Shown here in pieces: positions 33,409 to 45,189 of a DNA stretch of 64,000 bases (positions within the stretch are counted from its first letter, which is position 1; each line of letters starts with the position of its first letter). Both the position numbers and the translations under genes were made by a program. Source of the DNA: Plantago ovata (lineage: Eukaryota; Streptophyta; Magnoliopsida; Lamiales; Plantaginaceae); the NCBI GenBank assembly GCA_028274465.1, contig CM051456.1, forward strand, positions 63,288,753-63,352,752, in the 5' to 3' direction. The notes under the pieces were generated by a model, which had not been told where the DNA came from, ran no database searches, and saw only the letters and a list, made by a program, of their open reading frames with translations.

Positions 33409-33543
33409 CGCGGGCGCCCGGCGCCTGTGGCACGCAGGCACGGGCGCCTGCGCCCGCAGGCGCACGGGTGCCTGCGTCCCGTAGGCACCGGGCGCTGCGG
33501 GCGCAGGCGCCCGCCGCCTACGTCACGCAAGCGGCCCGGTCAA
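33409..33543 (-). repeat. C2 leader GC-rich hairpin array
   Basis: Units 33423-33439 (GCCTGTG/CGCAGGC, loop GCA), 33446-33461 (loop CC) and 33468-33488 (9-bp arms with one wobble, loop TCC). Shorter than in C1. Poly-A/T tracts flank it. Confidence 0.8.
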
Positions 33544-33699
33544 TATATATAATTTTTTTTTTTTTTTTGAAAAATATAAATTCTAAACTTATATAAAAAA
33601 ACAAAACTTTGAAAATCGAATTAATCATAGAATCAATTGCATCCACATAAACTACAAAAGCATACAATATATATACGTATATACGTAATCAATTAACCT

Positions 33700-33712
33700 G
33701 GCTCTGATACCA
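33700..33712 (-). promoter_or_regulatory. C2 primer-binding site, initiator tRNA-Met
   Basis: The minus strand reads TGGTATCAGAGCC, a full match to the tRNA-iMet 3' end complement, next to the LTR. Confidence 0.85.
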
Positions 33713-33713
33713 T

Positions 33714-35819
33714 TGTAAGAAAATACGGTCAGAGTTAGCCCTAGGGTACGCAGCGGAATCTCAAAACTTCTCTTATCATACAGGTTAATTGATTATGTAT
33801 ATGCCGTATATATATTTAAACACGTCAATTAGAAGACTAACCTTACTTCCAAAGCAAGCACAGCTTCCAAGTCTTCATAATAATCCGGTGTATCTTCTCC
33901 TTCGTCGAAGTCGAAGATATCTGCAATACTTTGATTATCTGCAAGACAATAAAAGTTAGTTTCCAGCTCCTAGAACCTCAACCTTGGTATCCACGGATGA
34001 ACAGCCTATCAGAAAGAATGCTAGGATATTCTTTGTGTGGCCAAGAAGATGGGGCGGCGATTCCTCCGGTAGGTGGCGCGCGCGTGGCTTAGGTGAGGTT
34101 GGGAGAGCTTTTGTTTTCTCTAAGAAAGGTAGAATAATTCTCTAAGAATTTGATTCTTCAACTGTGTCAAAATCTATGTCAAAAGCTCTCTAATAGTCTA
34201 CTATATATAGTAGTCAATAGAAGCCTAAAGCATAAGCAATTAGACTTCATAAAGGAATAAGAATCTAATCCTTATCGCACTAGGAAACCAATTTTATGTC
34301 TAGATTCATTCCCAATTAAATTAAAACTCAATCAGGAAAATCTAACTTATCGCTTAGACTTCTAATAGAGGAAGGAGTCGAACTCCTTCCCCTACTCCAT
34401 CTCGCGCGCGTGCGCGTCCTAAGGGTGATAGGTGGGTCCCGATTTTGGGACCCACTTATAGTTCTAAGGCAATTCAAACTCCAAGTAGATTTTGCCCATG
34501 TGCATATGTTAATTCTAAATTAACATATCCTTTCAAATCAAACCTCTATTATATTTCTAAATATAATCTTTAATTGTATTTACATAAAATACAATTAATT
34601 AGTCAATTCAATTAAATAATTCCAAATCATTAATTGAGCCACTAAATATTATAATTAATTCCAAATCAATTATAATCCATCAATCACAATTAATTCCAAA
34701 TCAATTGCGATTCCATCTTCAAGGATATTCGGATAAGCTGAATCACCACATAGTGTGACCCATAGGGCCTCATTGTATTAAGCAAGTCCTAGACTAGGCA
34801 AAATGGAATTCCTAGACGGTTCCATTTGCAATATTAGTACATGAGGACGTTTGAGAGGTTTCTCAAAGCAAACCCTTTCGTTGCGAAGCCTGTTGCGCTC
34901 AACGCGGCGATTGTAACGTCCCTTCATCTGACTTGCTCGAATGTATCTAGGATCGATGAAGTGTCTATCCCAATAATACATCCACGGGCGTCTTCAGTGA
35001 GTTGCATGGTGAATCCAATATCTATTATGAGCATCATAATAATATTGATACGCTGGCCAGCGGTTTTACCAATCACAACTATGAACGACTATGAGCAGTG
35101 CTCTCCTGTGCTACACTTGAGAGATGAATCCTTCACAGAATCACGTATCATCCCCATTTGTATGTAGCCATAATCCTGGATCGTGTCTTAGGTCAACTGC
35201 GTATTCAGAGCTGACATCGACGGGTGCACCAAGGATATGGGGCAACAAGTGTGATGATAAAGTCCTGTAAGTCCAAAGGACGACTGGCATCACTTCGACA
35301 ACTTACCGGTTCCCATAGACACTTCGGTGTAGAGTATACATCGATGGGAGTGTCCGGTGGGTACTTCCATTGTTCGGTAATCGCCCATCGAACAACTATG
35401 CGCAGTTATGGGAACGTTTCTTGATTGTCCAACAATCCGTTCCGTGGCCGTGGGATCGGCTCACACTTGCTCCAACAAGTATAACCACCACGCATACTAG
35501 TCTCATCTGGTTCATTTAGACCCCTACATCCGAGATGAACCTCGACTAGGGAGAGTTTGGAATAGATGATAACTCACACAACTCCCACTATCTGTGTGAT
35601 CGATCATCTATCCGAGGGGACATGTTTAATATCAATACAGACAGAAATAGAGATATGACATGCTGCATGCCTGGTGTAATATAAATATGAAAGAGATACT
35701 CAATAGTCAATCAACAAATATATATTATATTACGTTGACCTGTGTAATAGTACATATATGCCCTCTATAAGGGATGCATGCCCTTAATAAGGACTGTCTT
35801 TAGGACATATACACTATCA
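33714..35819 (-). repeat. LTR shared by C2 (5') and C3 (3')
   Basis: 2106 bases. On the minus strand it starts TGATAGTGTATATG and ends TTTTCTTACA. To its left is the C2 primer site; to its right is the C3 polypurine tract (CCAAGTGGGAGATTGA on the minus strand). Contains the AT palindrome cluster, a CG-alternating run and a TATA box. Confidence 0.92.
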
Positions 35820-35834
35820 ATCTCCCACTTGGAC
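35820..35834 (-). promoter_or_regulatory. C3 polypurine tract
   Basis: The minus strand reads CCAAGTGGGAGAT directly before the LTR start TGATAGTG. This is the usual Copia layout. Confidence 0.75.
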
Positions 35835-38777
35835 TAGAGCCAGTCACCTCTATGCCTAATACCCAAATTAGCATAATGTCTTAAGTGGACTTCCACTGAT
35901 AAGACCTTGGTGAAAGGACCTGCCACGTTGTCCGTGGTAGAGACACGTTCTATACTAACTTCTCCTCTATCAATAATCTCACGTATAACGTGATACTTTC
36001 TAAGTACATGTTTGTTCTTGTTTGTAGATCTAGGCTCCTTAGCTTGAGCGACGGCGCCCGTATTGTCCCAATAAATCGTTATTGGACTAGAAGCAGGAAC
36101 AACCCTCAATTCCTTCAAGAACTCCGAAATCCAGACAGCTTCTTTCGAAGCTTCTGATCCAGCAATGTACTCGACTTCTGTGGATGAGTCAGCAATCGTG
36201 GCTTGCTTAGAACTCTTCCAACAGATAGCTCCTCCGTTCAATTTGAATACGTACCCTGTTTGGGAGTTAAAATCATCAGGATCTGATTCAAATCCAGCGT
36301 CGACATAACCAGACACCTTTAATTCTGGTTCTCAACCAAATACTAAGAACATCTCTTTAGTCCGTCGAAGGTACTTAAGAATGTTCTTCACAACAGTCCA
36401 GTGAGGTACTCCTGGAGTCTGTTGGTGTCGACAAGTGACACAAAGTGCATATGCCACATCGGACCTTGTGCAATTCATTGCATACATTATAGACCCTACT
36501 GCCGAAGCATAGGGCACACGACTCATTGAATTTCTTTATTCATCAGTTTTAGGACTATCCTTAACTGATAAGACAATCCCATGCCTAGCTGGGAGAAAGC
36601 CTCTCTTTGAGTCGTCCATCTTATAACGCTTTAGTATTTTGTCGATGTAGGTGGACTGTGTCAATCCTAACATCCTCTTGGATCTATCTCTGTAGATCTT
36701 GATCCCTAGGATGTAGTTCGCGTCACCCAAGTCTTTCATTGAGAAGGTACTTGATAACCAAACTTTGGTCTCTTCTAGCATAGAGACATTGTTTCCCATG
36801 ATCAAAATGTCATCAACATAGATGATCATGAAAACGACTCCCTTGTCTCTGTGCCTAGTGTAGACACAGGGATCTTCCTTGCTTCTGATGAAGTCAAACG
36901 ATCTGACAGCTTCATCAAAGCAGATATTCCAGCTCCTAGACGCTTGCTTTAGCCCATGGATGGATCTTTGTAATTTGCATACAGCAGTTGGACTGGTTTT
37001 ACTAATAAAACCTTCCGTCTGTACAATATAGACCTCTTCCTCAAGGTTTCCATCGAGGAAGGCAGTCTTTACATCCATCTGTCAGATCTCATAATCATAG
37101 TAGGCAGCTATCGCAAGTAGAATTCGAATGGACTTCAATTTTGCTACCGGTGAAAAGGTTTCATCGTAATCGACGCCATACCTTTGCGTGTAGCCTTTCA
37201 CCACAAGTCTAGCCTTGTGCGTTTGTACCTTGCCATCGGCATCTGTCTTTCGTTTAAAGACCCATTTGCACCCAATAGGTCTAACCCCTTGGGGCAAGTC
37301 TACCAAGTTCCAAACTTGGTTCAGGTACATGGAGTCCATTTCCAATTCCATGGCCTCTTTCCATTTGTCTGAGTCAATATCAATTATTGCCTCTTTGTAG
37401 GTCTCGGGATCTTCCCGATCTGATAAGCCGACATCAAGTTCACTGATGTCCTCTATCATAAAGCTTTGCTTCTGAGGTCCTTTTAGGATACTCTTCGACC
37501 TACGGAGCTCGACCGGTTCTGGTGCTTTTCTTTTCTGGCTTCGTGTAACACGAACTTTATCAGTGGGCATTGATGCAGCTGGTTGAGTCCAAATCAGAAG
37601 ATTTAAAGAACTCATGTTCGCGCGTGTCAAAGTCTTGAATTTCTTCAAGTTATATCATGTCATCTAACCTCTCTTCTTCGAGGTATTCTGCTTCTAAAAA
37701 CTTGATGTTTCTAGATACTATCACCTTGTGATCTTCTGCATGATAGAATTCATAGCCTCTCGTCTAACGAGGATAGCCTATGAAATATACTTTGACACCC
37801 TTGGCATCTAACTTATCAGTGAGCATTAGTTTGACAATCGCAAGACAGCCCCAAGGTCTAAGATAGCCTAGTGAGGGCTTCTTTCCCTTCCATAACTCAT
37901 AAGGAGTTTTCTCCACTGATTTAGATGGTACAATGTTCAGAATGTAGATTGCAGTTTGTAGTGCATATCCCCATAGATATTTTGGAAGAGTCGAGAATCC
38001 AATCATTGATCTCACCATGTCTAACAGGGTTCGATTCCTTCTCTCAGACACACCATTTAACTGTGGTGTTCCAGGAGGAGTCCATTGCGATTGAATTCCA
38101 TTTTCCTTCAAGTAGTCGATAAATTCTTCACTAAGTTATTCACCTCCTCGATCTGATCGAAGAGTGACTATCCTTAGGTTCAATTCAATCTCGACCTCAT
38201 TCCTAAACTCCTTGAATTTCCCAAAGGTCTCGGATTTATTCTTCATAAGATAAATATATCCATACCTTGAGAAATCTTCAGTAAAGGTAACGAAGTAAGG
38301 ATAACCCCCACGCGCATGGACTTTAAAAGGTCCACATACATCGGTATGTATGAGCTCTAAGCAGCGAGTGGCACGAACACCTTGTCCAACAAAAGGTTTG
38401 TTCGTCATCTTATCCTTAACACATGATTCGCATGCACCATATGATTCAAAATCAAATGGTTCTAAGTAGTCCAACTTCCTTAATCTTTGAATCCGTGTTT
38501 CATTGATATGGCCTAGCCCACAATGCCATAGATAAGATGGATTATTCTTCCTACTTGAAGACGGTTGTTTGTTATGTATTTGAAATAAAGGTAGACTACT
38601 TTGCAAAATATATAAACCATTCATTAAACGAGCCTTTCCATAATACTGGCCATTTAACGAAAAAATAACAAGTATTATTCGCCAAGCGACAGGAAAAACC
38701 CAAATTGTCCAACAATGGAATGAAAATAATATTTCTGATAATGGATGGAACAAAATAAACGTTATTAAGTTCTAAAC
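35834..38777 (-). pseudogene. pol: C3 pol: integrase, RT and RNase H, broken
   Basis: From 5' to 3' on the minus strand: integrase zinc finger (HCGLGH ... CESC), core HTDVCGPF and [11 protein letters not shown], a linker, RT with KWVFKRK, QMDVKTAFLDGNL and YVDD (IIYVDDILIMG), the RT end VPYASAVGSIMYAM, and RNase H with ADSSTEVEYIA and WDNTGAVA. There are stops around 38135, 37763, 37650, 37080, 36533 and 36318. It joins the N-terminal half across D. Confidence 0.85.
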
Positions 38778-38782
38778 ATTGT

Positions 38783-40184
38783 TGATGAATGTATTTTTGA
38801 CGCGTTCATCTTGTCTTTTTTACCTTCTTTTGCTATCTTCTAGCCTTGTTTTTTGGTTAGTTTTGTAGAATAGTGTCACGTTTTGTGTTTTCTGCATTTT
38901 CAAGCACTTAGGTACGAAACGGCGTTTTTGGAGCTAAAAACGAGCCTTTTTGATGAAAAGATGGCCCCGTTGAAGTTCCCCAATCTCCGTGGCTTGTTCG
39001 TAAGTGTTTGAGCATCAATAAGCATCGAGAAGGATGAGTCCAAGGCACCCGAGGGCCATGCGAGGGCGAAAAGATTGAGTTTGAAAACAAAAATCTGCCC
39101 AGGAGCCAAGCTAAGCGCCTGGAATAGTGAAGCGCTCCGCTTCAATTTCCAGGAGCTTTGGCACAGAAGCCAAGCGAAGCGCTTGGAGTGCCCAAAGCGC
39201 TTCGCTTGCCAAGAGCTCCGCTTGGCTTCTCCAAGCGGTCCGCTTGGCAGCGGTTACGTTTTCGAATTTTCCTTCTTAGATCTGATCTTTGATCATTTTT
39301 TGAATATCTTTTGAACTGTAACTTCGTTTTGGAGAGCTCCTAAGCCCCAAAACTCAGAGAAAACTCAGATTACTTTGTATTTTAGCTTGGGATTCAAGGT
39401 TTTGATTGGGATTCATCCTTTGTAATCATCTACGGAGAGGTTTTCCTTGATTTCCACCGATTAGTGACAGCTTTGGTGGTAACTTTTATCACTCTCTTGT
39501 CTTGTAGTTTGATATGATGTATTCTGATTATTATTCATATGAATTGATGTCTATGTTGATGAATATGAGTAGCTAAATCTTTTGTGTTGGTGGTAGAATG
39601 TAGAATATCCATGCTTTGGGTTATGTTTATGCTTACATGAGATTGTGATTCAATCTTGCTGCAAATTCCTTCATATTATTCTTAGTTGCCTATAAAATAT
39701 ATTCGAATTGAGTATAGTGACAAACTCTTGGTCAATGAAAGCTATAGGATTGTATGTTAGAGATTTGCAGCATGCTAGATAAATGGTGTTGGTGACAAGC
39801 ACCTCTAAAGTATTGATAGTGATCTTTTATGATGTGTGTCTTAAAGTTGCCTAGACGAGTTGCTTAGCAGACTTTATCGAAGGTTTTACGCACTGAACTT
39901 GTGAGAATATTCGTAACCCATGCATGTGTATTTGATTTCTACCACCAACCGTTTTCCAAACTTGATTACATCAATCTGATTTCTCGTTGCTTTGTTCAAA
40001 GGAAACGATTCTTCAAACATTAGAACTCGTTGACTGAAATTACTTGCAAAAACCTCAAGCAAAGCCACGTTAGGTCCCGAGAGAACGACACTCGGGGACA
40101 ACTTGCCATTGCACTCTAGTTTGTGTAGTGATAAGTGTTCTTAGGCTTTTAAACAAATTTAATTGGTGAAAAACGACATCATCA
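38783..40184 (+). repeat. D 5' LTR
   Basis: It starts TGATGAATGTATTTT and ends ACGACATCATCA. It is 230 bases longer than the 3' LTR because it retains a segment with GCG-NNN-CGC hairpins (about 39080-39310). Confidence 0.94.
39129..39247 (+). repeat. D LTR hairpins, AAGCG-NNN-CGCTT type
   Basis: Units 39129-39143 (loop CTC), 39170-39186 (AAG), 39195-39207 (CTT), 39209-39225 (CTC, one mismatch) and 39231-39247 (GTC). Most arms are CCAAGCG/CGCTTGG. The 3' LTR has lost all of them. Confidence 0.85.
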
Positions 40185-40187
40185 ATT

Positions 40188-40205
40188 TGGCGCCGTTGCC
40201 GGGGA
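40188..40205 (+). promoter_or_regulatory. D primer-binding site, tRNA-Asp type
   Basis: TGGCGCCGTTGCCGGGGA, identical to A, three bases after the LTR. Confidence 0.9.
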
Positions 40206-40327
40206 CTTAACTCCTTTGGTTGGTGTTCTTGTTTTGGTTTTTTCAGCCAACATCTCTTCTTTGTCTCATTTCTATTTTTGTTTCTTTTTGCTTGAGATAC
40301 TCACTATCTTGTATTTCAGGTGAGTGC

Positions 40328-42613
40328 ATGCCTAGAACCCGAACGGGTGGACCTATTATTGAACCTTTTGTAGACGAGATCGATCGTTTGTTTCAAAGGA
40401 GAAGGAGGAATTTGAATCTCGAATTTGAAGGAGTAGCATCTAGAGCTTCCACTTCTGGTATTCGGGAAGAGTCTTCTTCTTATCTTTTGGAGCCAATTCT
40501 TGAATCTGTTTACTTGGAAGGTGAAATGGCGGAGAGACCTATACGTACACTTACTAAGCCTACGGTTGGGGCTAGAGGACCAGCAATAGTCCTCAATGAT
40601 GCCACAAGGAACTTGGAAATCAAGAATCACATGTTCCAACAACTACCCAAATTCTATGGGATGGCTAATGAGGACGTGATAGGGTACTTGAATGAGCTCG
40701 AGAACTTTGTTCTCCATCTTGGGCGACCAGGAGCTGGTGTTACAGATGATGATCTCCGCATGAAGGTCTTCTCTATGGGGCTAGGTTATCGTGCAAAGGC
40801 TTGGCTCAATACTTTGGAGGCCGGGTCTTTGACGACATGGGATCTATGTTTTGATAAGTTCATGGAGCGTTACTACCCCGCTTCCAAGACAATGGCTATG
40901 AAGAGCCAAATTAGCTCCTTCGAGCAGAGGTACGATGAGCCTTTCCACGAGGCCTATGATTGTTTCATGGGGTTGCATCATCGATGCCCACATAACGGGT
41001 ATGATAAAGGTCAGCTTCTCCAATTCTTTTACAATGGTTTACATCCTGAGATTCAATCTCAAGTGGATAGCATTTGTGGAGGTAGTATGGGGGAGTTGCT
41101 TCCTTCTCAAGCCCAAGTGAAGCTGGATATGATGTACCGGAATTCCCAAAACTGGAATGTGAGGGCTCGTGTGCTCCAAAAGGAGCAAAGAGGTGAGGCC
41201 AAGGTGGTAGTGGAACAAATGCCTTCGATGGGTTCGCCCATGAAGTGAAGCAAGCTTTGAGGCAAAGCGTTCCATCTCCTTCTACGGAAGTTTGTGGTGT
41301 GTGCAAGAACTATGGGCACCCAGCCTACTTATGCCGTTCTGAATTTGCTAGATAGCAATATATCACGAACGATGTCCGTCAAGAAGTATATGCTGCTGAG
41401 GGAGAGCAAGTAGTTGGAGATGTGAACTACGGGCAAGGTTATGGCAATGTGAGGCCACAAAACCGTGGACCCCGAGGTGGGTACCAGAATCAAGGCAACC
41501 GTGGTTATCTTCATAACCCGGATCAAAATGCCTATGGGCCTAATCAAGATAGAAGTCGTCTCAGCTATGGGAACAATTGGTATGAAGGAGCACCGCCTTC
41601 TAATCCTACACCTCCGCCTCCGGTTGCTAGTTCAGGACCGCAAGGTGGAGGGGTGCTCCGTTCTCCTCTTGTTACTTCACTCAATGATCTGGTTATGAAG
41701 ACGAACAAATTCATGGAGAATTACTATCGTAATGAGGCTACTAACAATCAATGCTTTGAGAAGCTTGAGGCTAGTAGTAGCAGTCTCCATAAGAAGCTAC
41801 AAGAGCTTATAGATCGAGGGGCGAGTAGAGAGAAAGGGAAGTTTCCCGGCTATAACCGTGGTGACTGATTTGCCCGTGGAGATCACGGTTGTGAGAGACA
41901 ATGCACTAGTTGAGGTGCTAAGTTGCAAGATAACTGAAACTTGCAAAGTGAGTGAGGAGCTTGAGACTCCTAAGGTAGTTGTGGAAGAGAAAGTTGTCGC
42001 ACAATCTGATGCGATAGTTGAAGAGGTGAAAGAAAACTCATCGTCTGAGGATGAGTTGGTGGATATGGTGGAAGTGCCTATCCAAGAGAGCTTTGATGTG
42101 GAAATCGGCTTGGGTAAGAAGGATGGAATAGTGTCAACTCTAGACACGGGAGCGGGTGTGAATGTCATACCTTTGAACGTGTACGAAGAGTCGGGTTTGT
42201 CTGGCTTGAGACCTATGAAATGTATGGTGCAATTAGCGGATGGGTCCATGAAGAAGCCATTGGGTGTGATCGAGAATCTAGTGGTAAGAGTCGCCGGTGT
42301 AGAGGTCAAGACGAACTTCATCGTCATGCCTACATCCTCCGCAAAGCTCAAGGATGTGGTTCTTTTGGGTAGAGCTTTCATCAACAAAGTGCATATGGTG
42401 ATAGACATGTACCGTCGTACATGTAGTTTCGAGGTAAATGGCAAGCAACATACGTTGCGAGCCATGATTAATTCATGTGCTTATGTTGATACTAACGAAC
42501 TTGTAGGATTCTTTGGTCCTCTTTATGTTCGTCAAGATGTGCAGGGACTTGGTTCTTTGAAGAGCATTTGGACGGGGAAGTCTAGTACCCGATGCAAAAT
42601 TGATCCCGCATGA
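40328..42613 (+). pseudogene. gag: D gag-aspartic protease, broken
   Basis: ATG at 40328 (MPRTRT) is chosen by homology with A. Capsid domain (VIGYLNELENF, FMERYYPAS) from about residue 115, a CCHC knuckle CGVCKNYGHPAYLC, a Gly/Gln/Pro-rich part, and protease with LDTGAGVNVIPLNVY and LLGRAFINKVHMVIDMY. Lesions: a frameshift near 41235, TAG at 41353-41355, and a second frameshift near 41865. It ends CKIDPA, with no RT. The pieces remain clearly homologous to A1 gag-protease throughout. Confidence 0.85.
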
Positions 42614-42655
42614 GCTAAGACGAGTCTTGCCAACGACTTTTAAACGAAGGCGCTT

Positions 42656-42673
42656 CTCGGGAGGCAACCCGAG
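42656..42673 (+). other. Hairpin just after the D gag-protease stop
   Basis: CTCGGG-AGGCAA-CCCGAG, 43 bases after the stop. The A counterparts have CCGGG/CCCGG, a compensatory change with the loop preserved. Confidence 0.6.
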
Positions 42674-42795
42674 GTTGTAGGTAATTGCATATAGATTAGA
42701 AGCACGTTTCAAATTTTTTTTCGTTGTTTAGACAAGCTTTTTGGGGTGAAAATTTAGCAAAAGTCGAAAAAAAATGAATTTGGGAGCTTCAGGTC

Positions 42796-42976
42796 CCAAG
42801 CGAACCGCTTGGAAAGCCCAAGCGGTCCGCTTGAATTTCCAGTAAGAATGAAAATTCTCACTGGAAATCCAAGTGGAGCGCTTGGGAGTTCCAAAGCGGA
42901 CCGCTTGCCAAGCGCTTCGCTTGGGACGCCCAAGCGCTTCGCTTGGCTTTCCTTAAGGAAGCTAAGCGGGGCACTT
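42796..42976 (+). repeat. D hairpin array downstream of gag-protease
   Basis: Eight AAGCG-NNN-CGCTT units: 42796-42812 (AAC), 42819-42833 (GTC), 42869-42885 (GAG, one wobble), 42894-42906 (GAC), 42908-42924 (CTT), 42930-42946 (CTT) and a decayed one at 42964-42976 (GGG); another degenerate unit may lie between. The position equals that of the two A2 hairpins (6026-6061). Confidence 0.85.
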
Positions 42977-43159
42977 GAGATTCAAAGTCCCCCACTTCGT
43001 TTTTTCCTCCATTGCCGATTTAGCACCCCAAAAATCTCAATCTCTCTCAATTCTCCACCAATTCTTGCAATCTTGTGCATTTTACAAAGCCCATCACCCC
43101 CTCTATCATCTAAACCGATCAAATTTTACGTTTGAAGCATCCATAACAAGGAATCAAAG

Positions 43160-43639
43160 GTACCTCTCATGAACCCTAACTTTCTTGAATTTGGGATTTT
43201 ATCTTAATTAGCTTCCATTGTGTTATGCATTGGTGAATTAGAGTTTGATGATGATTGTTGAGCATGTTCCTTACTAGATGTGATGTCTAAATTCGAATTT
43301 TGCTCCTCTTGATTTATGATGAACTCTAGTGCTCGAATTTTTGCTATGTAATTGTTTGATGATTGTTAGCCTTGAATTTGAGTTATGTTATGATTATGGT
43401 GATGTTGTGATTGCATGAGAATGTGTTGGATTGGTTGGGTAATTTAATTGGAGAGTTTGTTTGCTTGGTTTAGATTCGTATGGATTTATCGTAACGAAGT
43501 GTTAAAGCTTCTCGATTTGTTCATATGAACTTTATCAAGCCTTCAAACTCACCATGAGATTACTTGAGTGAGTATTGGAGTCTAGGAGTCGAGTCTAAGT
43601 CTCATTGTCTCTTGAAGTTATCTAATAAGATTATTCTAG
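43160..43639 (+). other. Probable intron upstream of D ORF2
   Basis: Donor CAAAG^GTACC at 43160, branch-like TCTAATAAG near 43620, acceptor ATTCTAG^GTACC at 43639. The ORF2 ATG follows after five bases. T-rich with no ORF. Matches A1 and A2 introns in place and signals. Confidence 0.55.
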
Positions 43640-43644
43640 GTACC

Positions 43645-44610
43645 ATGGACACAAGAGCCAAGAAGAAAGCAAGGAAGGATGGAGCTTCAACCTCCAAGGA
43701 GATTCCCCGTGATGAAAGCGACCGTGACCTATACAAAGAATCGGACGCATTGCGGAGGTTCCGCTACAACTTCTATAGGGGAGGAGAACGGTCAGTGATT
43801 TGGGACCGTAGCATCTCTTTTACTTCAAAGGATTTGGGCGTACTAAAGGGGACAAAATATGAGAACAAGGGGCTTTTCTTTGATGTACCCTATGCACCCT
43901 ATGCTCACCTTACCAGGCTTATAACGGCGAGAGGATGGACCTTCTATGGGAAAGAACTCTCCGGATGGGATAGAGACCTTGTCGAGGAGTTCCACATTGC
44001 CTTCGAGGACTATAACTATAAGGCCGAAGCAGTACCTATTCGTGGTGTGATGGTCCCTTTCTCACCATTGAGTATCACTAGTTTCATTATGGGACTAGAG
44101 GAGCCCTTGCGGGAAGACAAGAATAAGGTAGCATACTACGTGAGTGATCCCTATGAGCACTATGTCTATGACCCAACGATTGAGAAGTTTCCGAGGAAGA
44201 TAGCCGGGGTTCTGACAACCAAGGACTATAAGCCAAGGAAGACGGGTCTCGATAACACCTTGAAGTATAAAGATTTACACTTGCACGCCCGCATGATCCT
44301 ACCTTTCGTAGTAGCTAATCTGATCCCGGGACTCATAACCGAAGAGATAACGTCAGAAGTCGGGATCTTAGTCTATTCCCTCATGGCAAACTTGCCCATC
44401 ACTCCCGGGGACATCATCTTCCAGCAATTTGAGATTAAACGAGAACCCGGCCACCCACTAGTCTTCCCACATCTGATCACTGCTATGTGTGAGAAAGCAA
44501 ATGTGCCAAACATCCGGCTCACCGAGGCATCGAGGGAACCAATCGGCATAGAGACACACGATCTGATACTCCACCGCTTCGAAGTAGAGCAAGGGTTTGA
44601 ATCCGAGTGA
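43645..44610 (+). CDS. D ORF2: 321-aa putative plant transposon protein
   Basis: The start MDTRAKKKARKDG is basic and may act in nuclear import. The middle is a folded-looking region with FYRGGERSVIWDRS, ARGWTFYGKELSGW and FSPLSITSFIMGL. A conserved-looking helical part follows (ILPFVVANLIPGL, ILVYSLMANLPITPGDIIF, VFPHLITAMCEKANVP). This resembles the plant transposon protein domain found in accessory ORFs of plant LTR elements (recognition from memory, not a search). The frame is intact, in contrast to gag. It is likely expressed from a spliced RNA. The role is unknown; it has no polymerase or nuclease motif. Confidence 0.65.
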   Translation: MDTRAKKKARKDGASTSKEIPRDESDRDLYKESDALRRFRYNFYRGGERSVIWDRSISFTSKDLGVLKGTKYENKGLFFDVPYAPYAHLTRLITARGWTFYGKELSGWDRDLVEEFHIAFEDYNYKAEAVPIRGVMVPFSPLSITSFIMGLEEPLREDKNKVAYYVSDPYEHYVYDPTIEKFPRKIAGVLTTKDYKPRKTGLDNTLKYKDLHLHARMILPFVVANLIPGLITEEITSEVGILVYSLMANLPITPGDIIFQQFEIKREPGHPLVFPHLITAMCEKANVPNIRLTEASREPIGIETHDLILHRFEVEQGFESE

Positions 44611-44798
44611 TTTTGCGGTGGTGGTACTCCTTTTGATAATGTTAATTGATATTATGACTTATGACTCTTGTATCTTTTTATTTTGCTTTTGTAGTTGTGG
44701 CCTGTGTGCCTTTTGTCGTGATTAGTTTAGTCTACTTTTTGTCTTTGTGCCTTAGGTGATTACGATAGGAAAAAAACATCGAAAATCTGGAAACAGGG

Positions 44799-44837
44799 CC
44801 AAGCGAAGCGCTTGGAAGGGCCAAGCGGTTCGCCTGG
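44799..44837 (+). repeat. Two more D hairpins downstream of ORF2
   Basis: CCAAGCG-AAG-CGCTTGG at 44799-44815 and CCAAGCG-GTT-CGCCTGG at 44821-44837 (one mismatch). This is a third position in the element. Confidence 0.8.
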
Positions 44838-45189
44838 ACCCTGTACCCAGATTTTCCTCGTTTTTTCCATTCTTCTCACCTTTGCGCACCCGTTTTCACT
44901 TGTTTCTTGAGTCCTTTCAGGTATTACTCTTATATAGGAGATTGGACACGAACCTTTATCTCAGGAAAGTGTACTTTCAATCCAAATTTTCCTTTTCTTT
45001 CAACTTTTCTTTGCTCGAGGACGAGCAAAAGTTTAGGTTTGGGGAGGGGGTATTGGATTTTCAGTAATATATGCTTGTGTGGTTCGTACATGCCTGATTT
45101 TACTCAAGTTCATGTGATTTTTCGTGTTTTTTCAATTTTTTTTTGCATGCATATCATGCCTAGATTAGTTATTGCACGTTGTTGTGTGT

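Larger units (their letters stand above)
29151..35819 (-). mobile_element. Element C2: Copia, truncated, tandem to C3
   Basis: On the minus strand: LTR (35819-33714), primer site, leader arrays, gag-pol up to the middle of RT. It breaks at about 29151 against the B2 primer-site region, with CCATG possibly shared at the joint. Its 3' LTR is gone. The LTR at 33714-35819 is also the 3' LTR of C3. Confidence 0.88.
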
